Below, one piece after another: positions 28,345 through 42,505 of a stretch of 64,000 bases of DNA (the stretch's first letter is position 1; every line of letters starts with the position of its first letter). The notes below the pieces were generated by a model. That model was not told the origin of the DNA, ran no database searches, and worked only from the letters and a program-made list of their open reading frames with translations. Made by a program: the position numbers and the translations under genes. Origin of the DNA: Enterobacteriaceae bacterium RIT714 (GTDB lineage: Bacteria > Pseudomonadota > Gammaproteobacteria > Enterobacterales > Enterobacteriaceae); NCBI GenBank assembly GCA_009668015.1, contig WJYB01000002.1, forward strand, positions 434,001 to 498,000. Direction: 5' to 3'.

Positions 28345-29346
28345 TCAGAAGTCGTATTTGTCGATGTTCTCTTTGGTGAACACCACGCGCTCCGGCAGCA
28401 GCACAATGCCGTTGCCTTTCGCTTCGTATTGATAACCCTGTACGCTGTTTGGCTCGACTTTCAGCGTGCCGATATCTTTCACGTCCACGCTGTCGCCGAC
28501 GTTAAGATCGCCCTTTTTCAGCAAATGATCTGCCACGTTGACCGCAATTTTGCCCTGCTGCACCACATCCCACAGGCCGAAGGCTTTTACCGTGCCGCGC
28601 TCCACATACGGGCGCATCACGTTTGGCGTACTGAAGCCAACAATCGCCACGCCTTCACGTTTAAGGTTTTCCGCCGCCTGCGCCGCCGCAGGCAGCGCGT
28701 TGGCGTCAGGGGCGATAATCGCATCCAGATCCGGGTAAGCTTTTAAGATCCCCTCGGCGGTTTGCAGCGATTTCGTGGCATCGTTATAGCCAAACTGCGT
28801 CGTGACGATCTCCCACTGCGGGTGCTCTTTCTCGATTTTGGCCTTCGCCTCTTTTACCCACTGGTTTTGGTCGGTGACCGTGGGGCTGGAATAGAAAAAT
28901 GCGACTTTGGCGTTGGGCTTTGTGACCTGCTTCGAGGCCATATCCACCAGTAGCCCGCCAAGCTGTTCCGGCGTGCCCTGATTGATGTAGATGCTGCGAC
29001 ATTCGGGTTTGGTATCGGAATCCCAGGTCAGCACCTTCACGCCGCGCTGCATCGCGCGTTTCAGCGCCGGGCAAAGCCCGTCTGGCGACACGGCGGAGAC
29101 GATAATCGCGTTGTAGCCCTGGTTGACGAAGTTGTTAATGAGCTGCACCTGGCCGGAAACGCTCGGTTCGGTCGGGCCGTCGTAGGTGACATCAGCCCCC
29201 AGCGCTTTGCCCGCCTCTTTAGCGCCGTTGCCACCGCTGGTAAAGAAGCCGACACCAACCAGTTTTGGAATGAATGCAATGCGATCGGCAGCCTGGGCGG
29301 AAGCAACGCTTAACGCCATCGCCAGGACTAACAGTTTTGTTTTCAT
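28345..29346 (-). CDS. lsrB: AI-2 periplasmic binding protein LsrB
   Basis: LsrB captures autoinducer-2 in the periplasm for the LsrACD ABC transporter. The 333-residue product begins with a clear signal peptide ([19 protein letters not shown]). The mature protein starts [20 protein letters not shown], followed by the family sequence [11 protein letters not shown] near residue 110 and [20 protein letters not shown] further on, which contribute ligand contacts in known LsrB structures. The gene is ten bases upstream of lsrF and two bases after lsrD. Confidence 0.96.
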   Translation of the reverse strand: MKTKLLVLAMALSVASAQAADRIAFIPKLVGVGFFTSGGNGAKEAGKALGADVTYDGPTEPSVSGQVQLINNFVNQGYNAIIVSAVSPDGLCPALKRAMQRGVKVLTWDSDTKPECRSIYINQGTPEQLGGLLVDMASKQVTKPNAKVAFFYSSPTVTDQNQWVKEAKAKIEKEHPQWEIVTTQFGYNDATKSLQTAEGILKAYPDLDAIIAPDANALPAAAQAAENLKREGVAIVGFSTPNVMRPYVERGTVKAFGLWDVVQQGKIAVNVADHLLKKGDLNVGDSVDVKDIGTLKVEPNSVQGYQYEAKGNGIVLLPERVVFTKENIDKYDF

Positions 29347-29347
29347 C

Positions 29348-30340
29348 TTAAGCTCCGAGTGTTTTCTGTGAGAAAAGGCGTCGCCACGCCGAACGCAGCC
29401 ATTCACGGTGCAGACTCAGCGAACGTCCCATCACCACCACAACCAACAGCGCCCCTGACAGCGCGCTCGACACCTGGTTGGGGATGCCGACCATCTGTAA
29501 CCCCTGTTGCAGATACCCCACCAGCAGCGCCGCCAGTGCCGTACCGATAACCGAACCTGAACCGCCATAAATATTGGCCCCGCCGAGCACCGCCGCCGTG
29601 AGCGCGGGCATCAGCAAATCACGCCCTAAATCGGAACGCGCGGAGCCGAAATAGGAGACCATCGCCAGCGCGGCAATCGCCGACGCCACGCCCACCAGTC
29701 CGTACAACGCATACGGCATCCCGTTCACCGACAGCGCCGCGTAACGCGCCGCACGCGGGTTTTGTCCAATCAAAAACAGATGCCGGCCAAAACGCCCGCG
29801 ATGAGTGATCAACCAGAAGAAAAAGGTAATGACCGCAAACAGCACCAGCGGGATCGGCAGACCGAAAACGGTCAGGCTGGCGAAAGCGGTGAAACTGTCC
29901 GGGAAGCCGCCGATCCCCTCATAGCCGGTTGCGCCCGCCATGCCGGAGAGCAACAACGCGCCGCCGCCGTACAGATAGAGCGTGCCAAGGGTAATCACCA
30001 GCGGACTGATGCCGGTGTAGTGGATCAGCGCCGCGTTGAACAAGCCGCACAGCAGACCGAGCAGCAGCGTCAGCGGGATCGCCGCCAGCATCGGCAGCCC
30101 GGCCTGCATCATCACGCCCAGCGCGATGGCGCACAGGCCGATGGTGGAGCCGAGCGAAATATCAATCCCGCCGCTAATGATCACCAGCGTCAGCGGCAGC
30201 GCGACAATCCCGATGCAGATAAAGTCGCTGGTGCTGAACAGCAGCATGTTGATATCGAGCATACGCGGGTTAATGGCCCCGAAAAGCAGGATCTCCACAA
30301 CCAGCAATATCAACAGCGCGCTTTCCCAGTTAAGCCTCAT
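29348..30340 (-). CDS. lsrD: AI-2 ABC transporter permease LsrD
   Basis: LsrD is one of two permeases of the AI-2 importer. The 330-residue inner-membrane protein has about nine hydrophobic segments and the sugar-permease motif [20 protein letters not shown] near residue 60. A later [20 protein letters not shown] block is typical of the branched-chain/ribose permease family. It starts immediately after the lsrC stop with no gap. Confidence 0.95.
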   Translation of the reverse strand: MRLNWESALLILLVVEILLFGAINPRMLDINMLLFSTSDFICIGIVALPLTLVIISGGIDISLGSTIGLCAIALGVMMQAGLPMLAAIPLTLLLGLLCGLFNAALIHYTGISPLVITLGTLYLYGGGALLLSGMAGATGYEGIGGFPDSFTAFASLTVFGLPIPLVLFAVITFFFWLITHRGRFGRHLFLIGQNPRAARYAALSVNGMPYALYGLVGVASAIAALAMVSYFGSARSDLGRDLLMPALTAAVLGGANIYGGSGSVIGTALAALLVGYLQQGLQMVGIPNQVSSALSGALLVVVVMGRSLSLHREWLRSAWRRLFSQKTLGA

Positions 30341-31368
<1,028 letters not shown>

Positions 31369-31372
<4 letters not shown>

Positions 31373-32856
31373 GATTGCCCTCCAAAGGCCAGCGCCATCA
31401 TGCGCTCGAGGCTGACGGCATGCCGCGATAGTTCGCCGCTGAGCACGCCCTGATGCATCACCAGCACCCGGTCGGCGAGGCCCGGAAATTCATCGAGATC
31501 GCTGGAGATCATCAGTACCGCCACGTTCTGCGCCGCCACGCTTTTGATCAGCTGGTAGATGTCCGCGCGCGCCGAAACATCGACACCGCGCGTCGGCTCA
31601 TCCACGATCAGCAGCAGCGGATTGGCCTCCAGACAGCGGGCCAGAAGAACTTTTTGCTGGTTTCCGCCGGACAGCGTGCGCACGGTTTGATCCGGGTGGT
31701 TGAGCTTGATCCCAAGCGCACGGTGATAGCGTTCTACGACCGCCGCTTCGCGTTTGCGCTGTTGCCAGATGGAAGGTTCATTCAGCGCGACGGTGTTCCA
31801 GCGGATCGGCGCATCCAAAAATAATCCAGAAACCTGCCGATCTTCAGGCAGATAGACCAGCCCTTTATCCAGCCGCGACTGCACACTGTCGCCGCCGATC
31901 GCCTGGTTCTCCAGCCAGATCCGTCCGCCGCGTACAGGACGCAGCCCGTAAAGCGTCTCCGCAAACTCGGTACGCCCCGATCCCACCAGCCCGGCGAGTC
32001 CAACGATCTCTCCGGCGTAGATCTCCAGACTGAGATCGATAAACCCCTCGCCCGTGAGATCTTCCACCCGCAGCACCGGGAAATCCTGCGCCTGGGTACG
32101 ACGGTTGCCCGGCAGCGCCAGCCACAGTTTTTGCGTATCGCTTAAGCTATGCTCGCGGCCCACCGGCGTCATGGCGGCGATTAAGGCGTTGTCGTCACAG
32201 GCCGTGATTTCGACACTCAGCACCACGGCGCCGTCGCGCATCACCGAAACGTGGCTGGCAAGCTGGCGGATCTCTGGCAATTTATGCGAGATAAAGACGA
32301 TGCCGACGCCAAGATCCTGCAGGGCGCGGATCTGACGGAACAACCGTTCGGTTTCCCCTGGTGTGAGCGAAGCCGTGGGTTCATCGAGGATCAGGATTTT
32401 CGCCTCGCGCATTAATCCGCGCAGGATCTCCACCATCTGCTGATCCGCCACTTCCAGCGTGCTGGCCGCGGCATCGAGATTGAGCTGGCATTCCAGCTGT
32501 CGGAGTTTATCCGCCAGGCGCTTTTCAGGATCGTGAGCGCGCGGCAGTCGAAAAAGGATGTTTTCACGCACGGTGAGATTCGGAAACAGCATCGGCTCTT
32601 GCGGCACCAGATAGATACCTAACTGATGCGCCTGGCCGGGACTGAGGCGCGCAAAAGGCTTTCCTTCAACGTAAAGTTCACCGCTATCTGGCGTTTCCAC
32701 CCCGGCGATGATTTTCATTAGCGTCGATTTGCCCGCGCCGTTGCCACCCATTAGCGCGTGGACCTGCCCTGCAAGCAGCGTGAAATCAATGCCCTTCAGC
32801 ACCGGAACACCGGAGAACTGTTTGTGGATCCCGCGCGCCTCTATCAGTGTGGTCAT
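31369..32856 (-). CDS. lsrA: AI-2 ABC transporter ATP-binding protein LsrA
   Basis: LsrA powers AI-2 import. The 495-residue protein contains two ABC ATPase domains. The first has Walker [10 protein letters not shown] near residue 39 and Walker [11 protein letters not shown]. The second has a degenerate Walker A region (GLVGSGRTE) and a full signature [15 protein letters not shown], as in other sugar-type importers. The start [16 protein letters not shown] at 32856 has GGAG five bases upstream. A longer frame to 32904 would run into the operator. It is the first gene of lsrACDBFG. Confidence 0.94.
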
Positions 32857-32869
32857 CACCGCTCCGCTA

Positions 32870-32904
32870 TTGAACAAATGATTTTTTGATTTAATAATGT
32901 TCAA
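32870..32904. promoter_or_regulatory. Candidate LsrR operator in the lsrA-lsrR intergenic region
   Basis: TTGAACA (32870-32876) and TGTTCAA (32898-32904) are perfect inverted seven-mers spaced by 21 bases, just before lsrA. A further TGAAC lies near 32917. LsrR is a tetrameric repressor that silences both divergent units until phospho-AI-2 binds, so a spaced palindrome here fits. Confidence 0.65.
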
Positions 32905-33071
32905 AAGCGTAGACGGTGAACTATATTTACAACCGTGCAGGGATCACAGTTTTATGGATTAAGATACAGATAGCGCAGAAACAATCTAAAAGATCCGTTT
33001 TGCCGCATGGCTCACATTTTCTGTCCGCGTCACTGCGAACATATGATCTAAATTTTTATAAGAGTTCAAAT

Positions 33072-34043
33072 ATGGGCGATAAACGCATTGCCGAAGAGAG
33101 TCGATTTGCCGGGCTGGCGCTGGCTGAAGAAGAACTGGTTGCGCGGGTGGCGTGGTGCTATTACCACGACGGCCTGACGCAGAACGATATTGGCGAGCGC
33201 TTAGGGCTGCCGCGCCTGAAGATTTCACGGTTGCTGGAAAAGGGACGTCAGTCGGGCGTTATCCGCGTCCAGATTAATTCCCGCTATGAGGGCTGTCTGG
33301 CGCTGGAAACAGAATTACAGCAGCGCTTTGGGCTGAAACTGGTTCGCGTGGTTCCCGCGCTGAATACCTCATCCATGAACGTGCGTCTGGGCATTGGCGC
33401 GGCGCAGTCCTTAATGGGCGTGCTGGAGCCAGGACAACTGCTGGCGGTGGGATTTGGCGAAGCGACCATGAGCTGCATTCAACATTTAAGCGGCTTTATC
33501 AGCTCGCAGCAGGTGCGGCTGGTGACCCTCTCCGGCGGAGTGGGGCCGTACATGACCGGTATCGGCCAGCTGGACGCCGCCTGTAGCGTGAGCATGATCC
33601 CCGCCCCGCTTCGCGTCTCATCGGCGGAAGTGGCCGGGATCTTAAAACGCGAAGCCAGCGTGCGGGATGTGATCCTTGCGGCGACCGCCGCCGATGCCGC
33701 CGTCGTGGGAATTGGCGCGGTAAATCAGCGCCGCGATGCCACGATTTTGCGCTCCGGTTACATCAGCGAAGGCGAACAGCTGATGTTTGCGCGTAAGGGC
33801 GCAGTGGGTGACATCCTCGGCTATTTCCTTAATGCCGCAGGCGAACGGGTTGCCGATCTGGATATCCATCAGGAATTACTGGGTGTGACGCTCGATGAGC
33901 TGGCGCAGCTGCCGACGATTATCGGCGTGGCCGGAGGCGAAGAGAAAACAGATGCGATTTATGCCGCACTGAAAGGTCGCCGTATCAATGGCCTGGTGAC
34001 GGAAGAGACGACAGCCCGCGCGGTGCTGGCTCTGGCGACATAA
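33072..34043 (+). CDS. lsrR: lsr operon repressor LsrR
   Basis: LsrR is a SorC/DeoR-type repressor of the lsr genes that is released by phospho-AI-2. The 323-residue protein has an N-terminal helix-turn-helix ([20 protein letters not shown]) and a C-terminal sugar-phosphate-binding domain. That domain contains [30 protein letters not shown] and [10 protein letters not shown]. The start at 33072 was chosen because an upstream in-frame ATG at 32916 would place 52 non-family residues in the control region. It is followed by lsrK. Confidence 0.95.
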   Translation: MGDKRIAEESRFAGLALAEEELVARVAWCYYHDGLTQNDIGERLGLPRLKISRLLEKGRQSGVIRVQINSRYEGCLALETELQQRFGLKLVRVVPALNTSSMNVRLGIGAAQSLMGVLEPGQLLAVGFGEATMSCIQHLSGFISSQQVRLVTLSGGVGPYMTGIGQLDAACSVSMIPAPLRVSSAEVAGILKREASVRDVILAATAADAAVVGIGAVNQRRDATILRSGYISEGEQLMFARKGAVGDILGYFLNAAGERVADLDIHQELLGVTLDELAQLPTIIGVAGGEEKTDAIYAALKGRRINGLVTEETTARAVLALAT

Positions 34044-34076
34044 GAGCCTGTCCCGTGCTCACAACGAGGCAAGGTC

Positions 34077-35660
34077 ATGAGTTACCTTTTAGCGTTAGAT
34101 GCAGGGACGGGAAGTGTTCGCGCCGTGGTATTCGATCTGCACGGCAACCAGATCGCCGTCGGCCAGGCGGAGTGGAAACACCTGAGCGTGGAAAATGTGC
34201 CTGGCTCTATGGAGTTTGATCTCGAAACGAACTGGCGACTGACGTGCCAGTGTATCCACCAGGCGCTGGAGCGTGCCCGTCTTAGCGCGGCGGACATTCA
34301 GTCCATCGCCTGCTGTTCGATGCGGGAAGGCATCGTACTCTATGACCGCAACGGCGAGGCGATTTGGGCCTGCGCGAACGTCGATGCCCGCGCCAGCCGT
34401 GAAGTGGCTGAACTCAAAGAGATCCACGACGACCGTTTTGAATCCGAGGTATATGACGTCTCCGGCCAGACGCTGGCCCTGAGCGCCATGCCGCGCCTGC
34501 TGTGGCTGGCGCATCATCGGCCGGACATTTATCGCAACGCGGCGACCATCACCATGATCAGCGACTGGCTGGCGGCGAAGCTCTCCGGCGAGCTGGCGGT
34601 GGATCCGTCCAATGCGGGGACCACCGGTATGCTCGATCTGTTTAGCCGCGACTGGCGTCCTGCGCTGCTGGATATGGCCGGGCTGCGCGCCGATATTCTT
34701 TCCCCGGTCAAAGAGACCGGCACTGTGCTGGGAGCCGTCACCCGCGAGGCTGCGCAGCAAAGCGGCCTGCGCGAGGGCACGCCGGTGGTGATGGGCGGCG
34801 GCGATGTGCAGCTGGGCTGTCTGGGGCTGGGTGTGGTGCGCGCCGGACAAACTGCGGTGTTGGGGGGAACGTTCTGGCAGCAGGTGGTAAATCTGCCGCA
34901 GGTGCGTACCGATCCGGAGATGAATATTCGCGTGAATCCGCACGTCATCCCCGGAATGGCGCAGGCCGAATCCATCAGCTTCTTTACCGGACTGACGATG
35001 CGCTGGTTCCGGGATGCCTTTTGCGCGGAAGAAAAGCTGATCGCCGAGCGAATGGGGATGGACGCCTATTCGCTGCTCGAAGAGATGGCCAGCCGCGTAC
35101 CGCCTGGTTCTCACGGTGTGATGCCGATATTTTCTGATGCGATGCATTTTAAGCAGTGGTATCACGCTGCGCCGTCGTTTATTAACCTCTCCATCGACCC
35201 GGAAAAATGCAATAAAGCGACGCTGTTCCGCGCCCTGGAAGAGAATGCCGCGATTGTTTCGGCCTGTAATCTGGCGCAGATCTCTCATTTTTCCGGCGTG
35301 ACGTTTGAAAGCCTGGTGTTCGCAGGGGGCGGCGCAAAAGGGGCATTGTGGAGCCAGATTTTAAGTGATGTCACCGGACTGCCGGTGCGCGTGCCCGAAG
35401 TGAAAGAGGCGACGGCGCTCGGCTGTGCGATTGCGGCAGGCACCGGGGCTGGGCTGTTTAGCGATATGGCCTCGACGGGGGAACGGCTGGTGAAGTGGAG
35501 CCGGGAATTTACACCCAATCCCGATCACCGGGAGTTGTACGACGGGATGATGCAAAAATGGCAGGCGGTTTATGTCGATCAGCTCGGGCTGGTCGATAGC
35601 GGGCTGACCACGTCGATGTGGCAGGCGCCAGGACTGGTGCGGACATCCCCCTCACCCTGA
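34077..35660 (+). CDS. lsrK: Autoinducer-2 kinase LsrK
   Basis: LsrK is an FGGY-family kinase that phosphorylates imported AI-2, trapping it and creating the inducer of LsrR. The 527-residue protein starts [20 protein letters not shown], with the phosphate-1 motif. [35 protein letters not shown] and the adenosine motif VFAGGGAKG follow. Relative to E. coli, the C-terminus has about seven extra residues (VRTSPSP), because the original stop is lost and the frame now ends inside a tandem palindrome array. This should not affect the catalytic core. Confidence 0.95.
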   Translation: MSYLLALDAGTGSVRAVVFDLHGNQIAVGQAEWKHLSVENVPGSMEFDLETNWRLTCQCIHQALERARLSAADIQSIACCSMREGIVLYDRNGEAIWACANVDARASREVAELKEIHDDRFESEVYDVSGQTLALSAMPRLLWLAHHRPDIYRNAATITMISDWLAAKLSGELAVDPSNAGTTGMLDLFSRDWRPALLDMAGLRADILSPVKETGTVLGAVTREAAQQSGLREGTPVVMGGGDVQLGCLGLGVVRAGQTAVLGGTFWQQVVNLPQVRTDPEMNIRVNPHVIPGMAQAESISFFTGLTMRWFRDAFCAEEKLIAERMGMDAYSLLEEMASRVPPGSHGVMPIFSDAMHFKQWYHAAPSFINLSIDPEKCNKATLFRALEENAAIVSACNLAQISHFSGVTFESLVFAGGGAKGALWSQILSDVTGLPVRVPEVKEATALGCAIAAGTGAGLFSDMASTGERLVKWSREFTPNPDHRELYDGMMQKWQAVYVDQLGLVDSGLTTSMWQAPGLVRTSPSP

Positions 35661-35990
35661 CCCTCTCCCCACAGGGGAGAGGGGAAAATACCCAACCCTT
35701 AGCGTCAAGTCTGCACCGGTCGGTCCCCTCTCCCTGACCCTCTCCCCTCAGGGCAGAGGGGAAAATGCACAACCCTTAGCATCAAGTCCGCACCGGTCGG
35801 TCCCCTCTCCCTGACCCTCTCCCCTTAGGGGAAAGGGGAAAATGCCCAACCCTTAGCGTCAAGTCTGCACCGGTCGGTCCCCTCACCCTGACCCTCTCCC
35901 CTCAGGAGAGAGGGGAAAATGCCCAACCCTTAGCGTCAAGTCTGCACCGGTCGGTCCCCTCTCCCCGTGGGAGAGGGTTAGGGTGAGGGC
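35647..35990. repeat. Tandem array of a 77-bp palindromic unit (four full copies plus a variant end)
   Basis: Units start at 35647, 35725, 35802, 35879 and 35956, a period of 77-78 bases. Each unit has CCCTCTCCCC and a complementary GGGGAGAGGGG that form a hairpin, then AAAATGCCCAACCCTTAGCG and a GCACCGGTCGGT end. The last partial unit inverts into GGGAGAGGGTTAGGGTGAGG, which matches the other arm of a common dispersed enterobacterial palindrome. Copies are nearly identical, suggesting recent tandem amplification. Confidence 0.92.
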
Positions 35991-36071
35991 ATCAGGCCGC
36001 ATCAATCTTTGAATCCCATCACAATCACCGCACTCCTCTTTTCCCTTTTGCCTGCGACTGGCTAAATTAGT

Positions 36072-38137
<2,066 letters not shown>

Positions 38138-38146
38138 GTAATGTAC

Positions 38147-38172
38147 GCCCGGTAAGCGTAGCGCTACCGGGC
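38147..38172. repeat. REP-like palindrome between fadH and rlmG
   Basis: GCCCGGTA and TACCGGGC form an inverted repeat with AGCG-rich inner bases between two convergent genes, likely serving as the 3' end structure of both transcripts. Confidence 0.7.
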
Positions 38173-38194
38173 ATAACCTCGCAGCAGTGCCGAC

Positions 38195-39331
38195 TTAGCG
38201 ACGACGCCCCAGCTTCACGGCTTTCAGCACCACAAATTTGTTATTGGTGGCGACCGTGGAGCAGTTGCCGAAAATCTTCTTCAGCTTGTGGAAGTAGTCA
38301 AGGTGACGGTTTGCCACGATGTACAGCTCACCGTTAATCTTCAGGCAGCGACGCGCGTGGTGGAACATTTCCCAGGCCACGTTATCCGTCAGGGCATGTT
38401 TCTGGTGGAACGGCGGGTTGCACAGTACCGCGTTGAAGCGGAAAGGCTCAACGCCCGACAGCGCGTTGTTGATCATAAATTCGCAGCGATCCAGCGCTTC
38501 CGGCATGTTGGTTTCTACATTCAGGCGGCTTGATGCCACCGCCATCGGCGACTCATCGGTGAAGATCACGCTGGCTTCCGGGTTTTTCTCCAGCAGCGTC
38601 AGCCCCACAACACCGTTACCGCAACCGAGATCGACGATTTCGCCTTCCAGATTTTCTGGCAGATGTTCCAGGAAGAAGCGAGCGCCGATATCCAGCCCGG
38701 TGCGCGAGAAGACGTTCGCATGGTTGTGAATGGTCCAGTTAGTACCTTCCAGTTTCCAGCTCAGGGTTTCTGGCGCATCGGCAAGCTCTGGCTGACTGAA
38801 GGTACAGTTAATCAGACGCGCCTTTTTCCAGGCCAGCGTGGTGGTGGTGGGACCCAGCACTTTTTCGAACAGCTCAAGAGTCGAGTTGTGAATATCACGC
38901 GCTTTTGCGCCGGCAATAATGCGCGTTTGCGGCGTCACGACGTGGCGCAGCGCCCGCAGCTGCTGTTCCAGCAGGGCCAGCGTTTTAGGAATTTTAATCA
39001 GGACAACGCCCGGCGCCTGCGGATATTCCGCCGTGCTGTCGAGAAACTTGACGCTGGATTCCGCAATATCGTTATGACGCAGGTTTTCACGCGTCGCGAG
39101 TTCGCTTAAATAAGAGTCGCCGATACTGTAAGGCGTGTGTTCGGCCAGCGCACAGCCCAACGCACCGAAGGTATCATTCAGGATCAGAACCGGGCCGACA
39201 ATTTCTGTGTCATCCAACTGTTGCAGCAGATATTCATCCGCCGCTTCCCACGCCTGAAGCGGGTTAACGTCGTCCGTTTCCGGGAAACGTTTAAGATTGA
39301 GTGAACGGAAACCGTTGTCTAAGTGGCTCAT
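38195..39331 (-). CDS. rlmG: 23S rRNA m2G1835 methyltransferase RlmG
   Basis: RlmG methylates G1835 of 23S rRNA using S-adenosylmethionine. The 378-residue length is identical to E. coli when begun at [20 protein letters not shown]. The N-terminal pseudo-methyltransferase domain is followed by the catalytic domain. It has the SAM motif [13 protein letters not shown] and the catalytic NPPFH motif. An in-frame extension to 39424 would overlap divergent ygjP and is not family-like. The C-terminus ends in KAVKLGRRR. Confidence 0.96.
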   Translation of the reverse strand: MSHLDNGFRSLNLKRFPETDDVNPLQAWEAADEYLLQQLDDTEIVGPVLILNDTFGALGCALAEHTPYSIGDSYLSELATRENLRHNDIAESSVKFLDSTAEYPQAPGVVLIKIPKTLALLEQQLRALRHVVTPQTRIIAGAKARDIHNSTLELFEKVLGPTTTTLAWKKARLINCTFSQPELADAPETLSWKLEGTNWTIHNHANVFSRTGLDIGARFFLEHLPENLEGEIVDLGCGNGVVGLTLLEKNPEASVIFTDESPMAVASSRLNVETNMPEALDRCEFMINNALSGVEPFRFNAVLCNPPFHQKHALTDNVAWEMFHHARRCLKINGELYIVANRHLDYFHKLKKIFGNCSTVATNNKFVVLKAVKLGRRR

Positions 39332-39415
39332 CGGCCCTCCTGAGTGGTAAAATTTGGCGTTATCCCTGAAAAGGGTGCGTGAGTATACCCGTTTTATCGA
39401 ACATTTGGGGCTTTG

Positions 39416-39916
39416 ATGAACCAACTTACTTATCTCCAGGGCTACCCGGAGAATTTACTTTCCCAGGTTCGCAGCTTAATTGCCGGGCAAAAATTGGGCG
39501 CAGTGCTGGAAAAGCGGTATCCGGGCACGCACGATTTCGCGACGGATAAAGCACTCTGGCAGTATACGCAGGATATGAAAAATCGTTATCTGCGCAGCGC
39601 GCCGCCGATCAATAAAGTGATGTACGACAACAAGATCCACGTGCTGAAAAACGCGCTTGGTCTGCACACCGCGATCTCCCGCGTCCAGGGCGGCAAGTTA
39701 AAAGCCAAGGCGGAGATCCGCGTCGCCACGGTGTTTCGCAACGCGCCGGAAGCTTTTTTGCGCATGATCGTGGTGCATGAGCTGGCGCACCTGAAGGAAA
39801 AAGAGCACGACAAAGCCTTCTATTCCTTGTGTTGTCACATGGAACCGCAGTATCACCAGCTGGAGTTTGATACCCGGCTGTGGCTGACGCATTTATCGTT
39901 AAAGGATTGCCCCTAA
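39416..39916 (+). CDS. ygjP: YgjP family putative metal-dependent hydrolase
   Basis: The 166-residue protein belongs to the YgjP/WLM-type zinc hydrolase family. The metal site is HELAH at residues 121-125 with a third ligand at H131 (HDKAF). The family block [20 protein letters not shown] lies in the middle. It is predicted to be a cytoplasmic zinc enzyme. Nucleotide (UTP) pyrophosphatase activity has been reported for the E. coli homologue, but I cannot judge substrate from sequence. It starts at ATG 39416, directly behind a TTG, and diverges from rlmG. Confidence 0.9.
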   Translation: MNQLTYLQGYPENLLSQVRSLIAGQKLGAVLEKRYPGTHDFATDKALWQYTQDMKNRYLRSAPPINKVMYDNKIHVLKNALGLHTAISRVQGGKLKAKAEIRVATVFRNAPEAFLRMIVVHELAHLKEKEHDKAFYSLCCHMEPQYHQLEFDTRLWLTHLSLKDCP

Positions 39917-40050
39917 ATTATTCGCGTTGCAGGAACGCCAATGCACCAGCTGCCTGAAGAATGACCGGGATGCGGGTTTACGCACTGGTTTTGTCATGCA
40001 CGCGTGCTAAAGTGACAAAAGGTTCCCAGCTACGGAGTACGTGAACGTTT

Positions 40051-41049
40051 ATGATACGTTTCGCAGTTATAGGCACTAACTGGATCACTCGCCAGTTCGT
40101 CGATGCCGCCCATGAGACCGGCAAATACAAACTCACCGCAGTCTATTCCCGCAGCCTTGAACAGGCCCAGACCTTTGCGAACGATTACCCTGTCGAGCAT
40201 CTGTTTACCTCGCTCGAGGAGATGGCGCAAAGCGATGCCATCGACGCGGTCTATATTGCCAGCCCGAACTCGCTGCACTCTCCACAAACGCTGCTATTCC
40301 TCGCCCACAAAAAACATGTGATTTGCGAGAAACCGCTGGCGTCCACGATTCAGGAAGTGGAAGCCGCCATTCAGCTTGCGCGGGAAAATCAGGTGGTGTT
40401 GTTCGAAGCGTTCAAAACCGCCAGCCTGCCTAATTTCCTGCTGTTGCAGCAGTCGTTGCCAAAACTGGGCAAAGTGCGCAAAGCGTTTATTAACTACTGC
40501 CAGTATTCGTCCCGGTATCAGCGCTATCTGGACGGCGAAAACCCAAATACCTTTAATCCTGCGTTCTCGAACGGCTCGATTATGGATATCGGTTTTTACT
40601 GCCTGGCCTCCGCGGTTGCACTGTGGGGCGAGCCGCACGGCGTGATCGCCACCGCCAGCCTGCTGGAAAGCGGAGTGGATGCGCACGGATTAGTGGTGCT
40701 GGATTACGGTGATTTCAGCGTCACGCTGCAACACTCTAAAGTCAGTGATTCTGTGCTGCCGAGTGAAATTCAGGGTGAAGCGGGTTCACTGGTGATCGAG
40801 AAAATTTCCGAGTGCCAGAAGGTGAGTTTTATCCCACGCGGCGGAAAAGCGCAGGAACTGACGCAGCCTCAGCATATTAACACTATGCTCTATGAGGCAG
40901 AGGCGTTCGCTCGCCTGGTCGAAAACAATGAAGTGAACCACCCGGGCCTGGCCGTTAGCCGTACCACGGCGAAACTCCAGACCGAGATCCGTCGTCAGAC
41001 GGGTGTGGTGTTCCCTGCGGATGGCGTGAATACAGAAGCTATCGCGTAA
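40051..41049 (+). CDS. ygjR: Gfo/Idh/MocA-family oxidoreductase YgjR
   Basis: This 332-residue NAD(P)-dependent oxidoreductase has an N-terminal Rossmann fold (MIRFAVIGTNWITRQFVDAA), the family block IASPNSLHSPQTLLFLAHKK, and the catalytic Lys motif ICEKPLAS near residue 93. The C-terminal alpha/beta domain carries GSIMDIGFYCLASAV with the usual Asp. The substrate, presumably a sugar or polyol, is unknown. The location between ygjP and alx is as in E. coli. Confidence 0.92.
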   Translation: MIRFAVIGTNWITRQFVDAAHETGKYKLTAVYSRSLEQAQTFANDYPVEHLFTSLEEMAQSDAIDAVYIASPNSLHSPQTLLFLAHKKHVICEKPLASTIQEVEAAIQLARENQVVLFEAFKTASLPNFLLLQQSLPKLGKVRKAFINYCQYSSRYQRYLDGENPNTFNPAFSNGSIMDIGFYCLASAVALWGEPHGVIATASLLESGVDAHGLVVLDYGDFSVTLQHSKVSDSVLPSEIQGEAGSLVIEKISECQKVSFIPRGGKAQELTQPQHINTMLYEAEAFARLVENNEVNHPGLAVSRTTAKLQTEIRRQTGVVFPADGVNTEAIA

Positions 41050-41112
41050 AGCTGTGTAATAGGATGCAGTCAGGCATTGACGAAACACGCATGCTGACAT
41101 ATTTTGTTACCT

Positions 41113-41260
41113 GCAAAGGGGAGTAACTTCATTGCCGGTGGGTCGTCATTACGATGCGTGCAATACCGCATCCGGTCGCCGGGCAACGAAAAGAGTCACG
41201 AAAACGTGTTCTTTTGGTTGTAAGTGAGACCTTGCCGGAAGGCGAGGTCCCTGCATAAAA
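41113..41260 (+). ncRNA. alx leader: pH-responsive element / yybP-ykoY Mn2+ riboswitch (PRE, SraF)
   Basis: The leader begins with AAAGGGGAGTAACTTC and includes paired GCCGG / CCGGGCAA segments. It ends with GAGACCTTGCCGGAAGGCGAGGTC, the layout of the yybP-ykoY class. In E. coli the alx leader refolds at high pH and with manganese to allow translation and read-through. A terminator follows in the same leader. Confidence 0.88.
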
Positions 41261-41266
41261 AACGCA

Positions 41267-41299
41267 ACGGCTATCGTCTTCTGACGTTAGCCGTTTTTG
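41267..41299 (+). terminator. Intrinsic terminator within the alx leader
   Basis: ACGGCTATCGTC pairs with GACGTTAGCCGT (one mismatch) around TTCT, followed by TTTTTG. It lies between the riboswitch and the alx ribosome-binding site, so it probably attenuates transcription. Confidence 0.85.
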
Positions 41300-41322
41300 T
41301 TTTTATGGAAGGAAAAATCTCT

Positions 41323-42291
41323 ATGCACTCTGTCGGCACTCCAATGTTATGGGGCGGGTTCGCCGTTGTGGTGGTCATCATGCTGGCGATCGACCTGTTT
41401 TTACAGGGCCGTCGCGGCGCTCATGGCATGACAATGAAACAGGCCGCAGCCTGGTCTCTGGTGTGGGTCAGTCTCTCTCTGCTGTTTTGCGCCGCGTTCT
41501 GGTGGTATCTGGCATCGACGGAAGGCCGCGCGGTGGCCGATCCGCAGGCGCTCGCTTTCCTCACTGGCTATTTGATTGAAAAAGCCCTGGCGGTTGATAA
41601 CGTCTTTGTCTGGCTGATGCTGTTCAGCTACTTTGCGGTTCCTGCGGCTCTGCAGCGCCGCGTGCTGGTTTATGGCGTGCTGGGTGCGATCATCCTGCGT
41701 ACCGTCATGATCTTCGCGGGCAGCTGGCTGATTACCCAGTTCGAATGGCTGCTGTATGTCTTTGGCGCGTTCCTGCTGTTCACCGGTGTGAAAATGGCGC
41801 TGGCGAAAGAAGACGAAACCGGAATTGGCGAGAAGCCGCTGGTGAAATGGATCCGCGGACATCTGCGCATGACCGACACCATCGACAACGAGCATTTCTT
41901 TGTTCGTAAAAACGGCCTGCTGTTTGCGACGCCGCTGCTGCTGGTGTTGATTCTGGTGGAGCTGAGCGATGTGATCTTCGCCGTCGACAGTATTCCGGCT
42001 ATCTTCGCGGTAACCACCGATCCGTTTATTGTCCTGACGTCTAACCTGTTCGCGATCCTCGGCTTACGTGCCATGTACTTCCTGCTGGCAGGCGTGGCGG
42101 AGCGCTTCTCGATGCTGAAATACGGGCTGTCGGTGATTCTGGTGTTCATCGGTATCAAGATGCTGATTGTCGATTTCTACCATATCCCTATCGCGATTTC
42201 GCTGGGTGTGGTGTTTGGCATTCTGGCGCTGACGCTAATCATTAACGCCTGGGTTAATCACCAGAACGATAAGAAACAGCAGACGCAATAA
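41323..42291 (+). CDS. alx: TerC-family membrane protein Alx (manganese export, alkali-induced)
   Basis: Alx is an inner-membrane TerC-family protein linked to manganese export and the alkaline pH response. The 322-residue product begins [20 protein letters not shown] and has about nine transmembrane helices. The paired acidic motifs are [15 protein letters not shown] and [20 protein letters not shown], whose Asp residues bind metal in the family. The start follows AAGGAA. It is controlled by the structured leader. An in-frame extension to 41224 lies inside that leader and is not used. Confidence 0.95.
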   Translation: MHSVGTPMLWGGFAVVVVIMLAIDLFLQGRRGAHGMTMKQAAAWSLVWVSLSLLFCAAFWWYLASTEGRAVADPQALAFLTGYLIEKALAVDNVFVWLMLFSYFAVPAALQRRVLVYGVLGAIILRTVMIFAGSWLITQFEWLLYVFGAFLLFTGVKMALAKEDETGIGEKPLVKWIRGHLRMTDTIDNEHFFVRKNGLLFATPLLLVLILVELSDVIFAVDSIPAIFAVTTDPFIVLTSNLFAILGLRAMYFLLAGVAERFSMLKYGLSVILVFIGIKMLIVDFYHIPIAISLGVVFGILALTLIINAWVNHQNDKKQQTQ

Positions 42292-42296
42292 TCTCT

Positions 42297-42326
42297 GTCG
42301 CCCTCTCCCTTCGGGAGGGGGCATAA
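42297..42326. repeat. Short GC palindrome after alx (terminator-like)
   Basis: GCCCTCTCCC TTC GGGAGGGGGC forms a compact hairpin after alx. It resembles the hairpin core of the tandem array after lsrK, so the two probably belong to the same dispersed palindrome family. Confidence 0.65.
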
Positions 42327-42505
42327 AGCGAATATGTAAATATACAGTTAAAAAATATGACGTAGTACGTAAATTCCAGCATTTTACGCTTCCCCCTCCG
42401 CACACTTTCCCTATACTCGGTCAGGCAAACATTTACTTACATCCAGACATAAACGTGACATCGATCACGTCCGGGATGGGACACAATTTCACTTAAGGAA
42501 TCAAG

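Noticed and set aside
34095..35288. 397-residue open frame opposite lsrK
   Set aside because: Fully contained in lsrK on the other strand; the translation is Arg/His-rich and has no family features.
35647..35990. CRISPR-like regular repeat array
   Set aside because: The whole 77-bp unit is conserved, so there are no unique spacers, and no cas gene is nearby. It is a tandem palindromic repeat.
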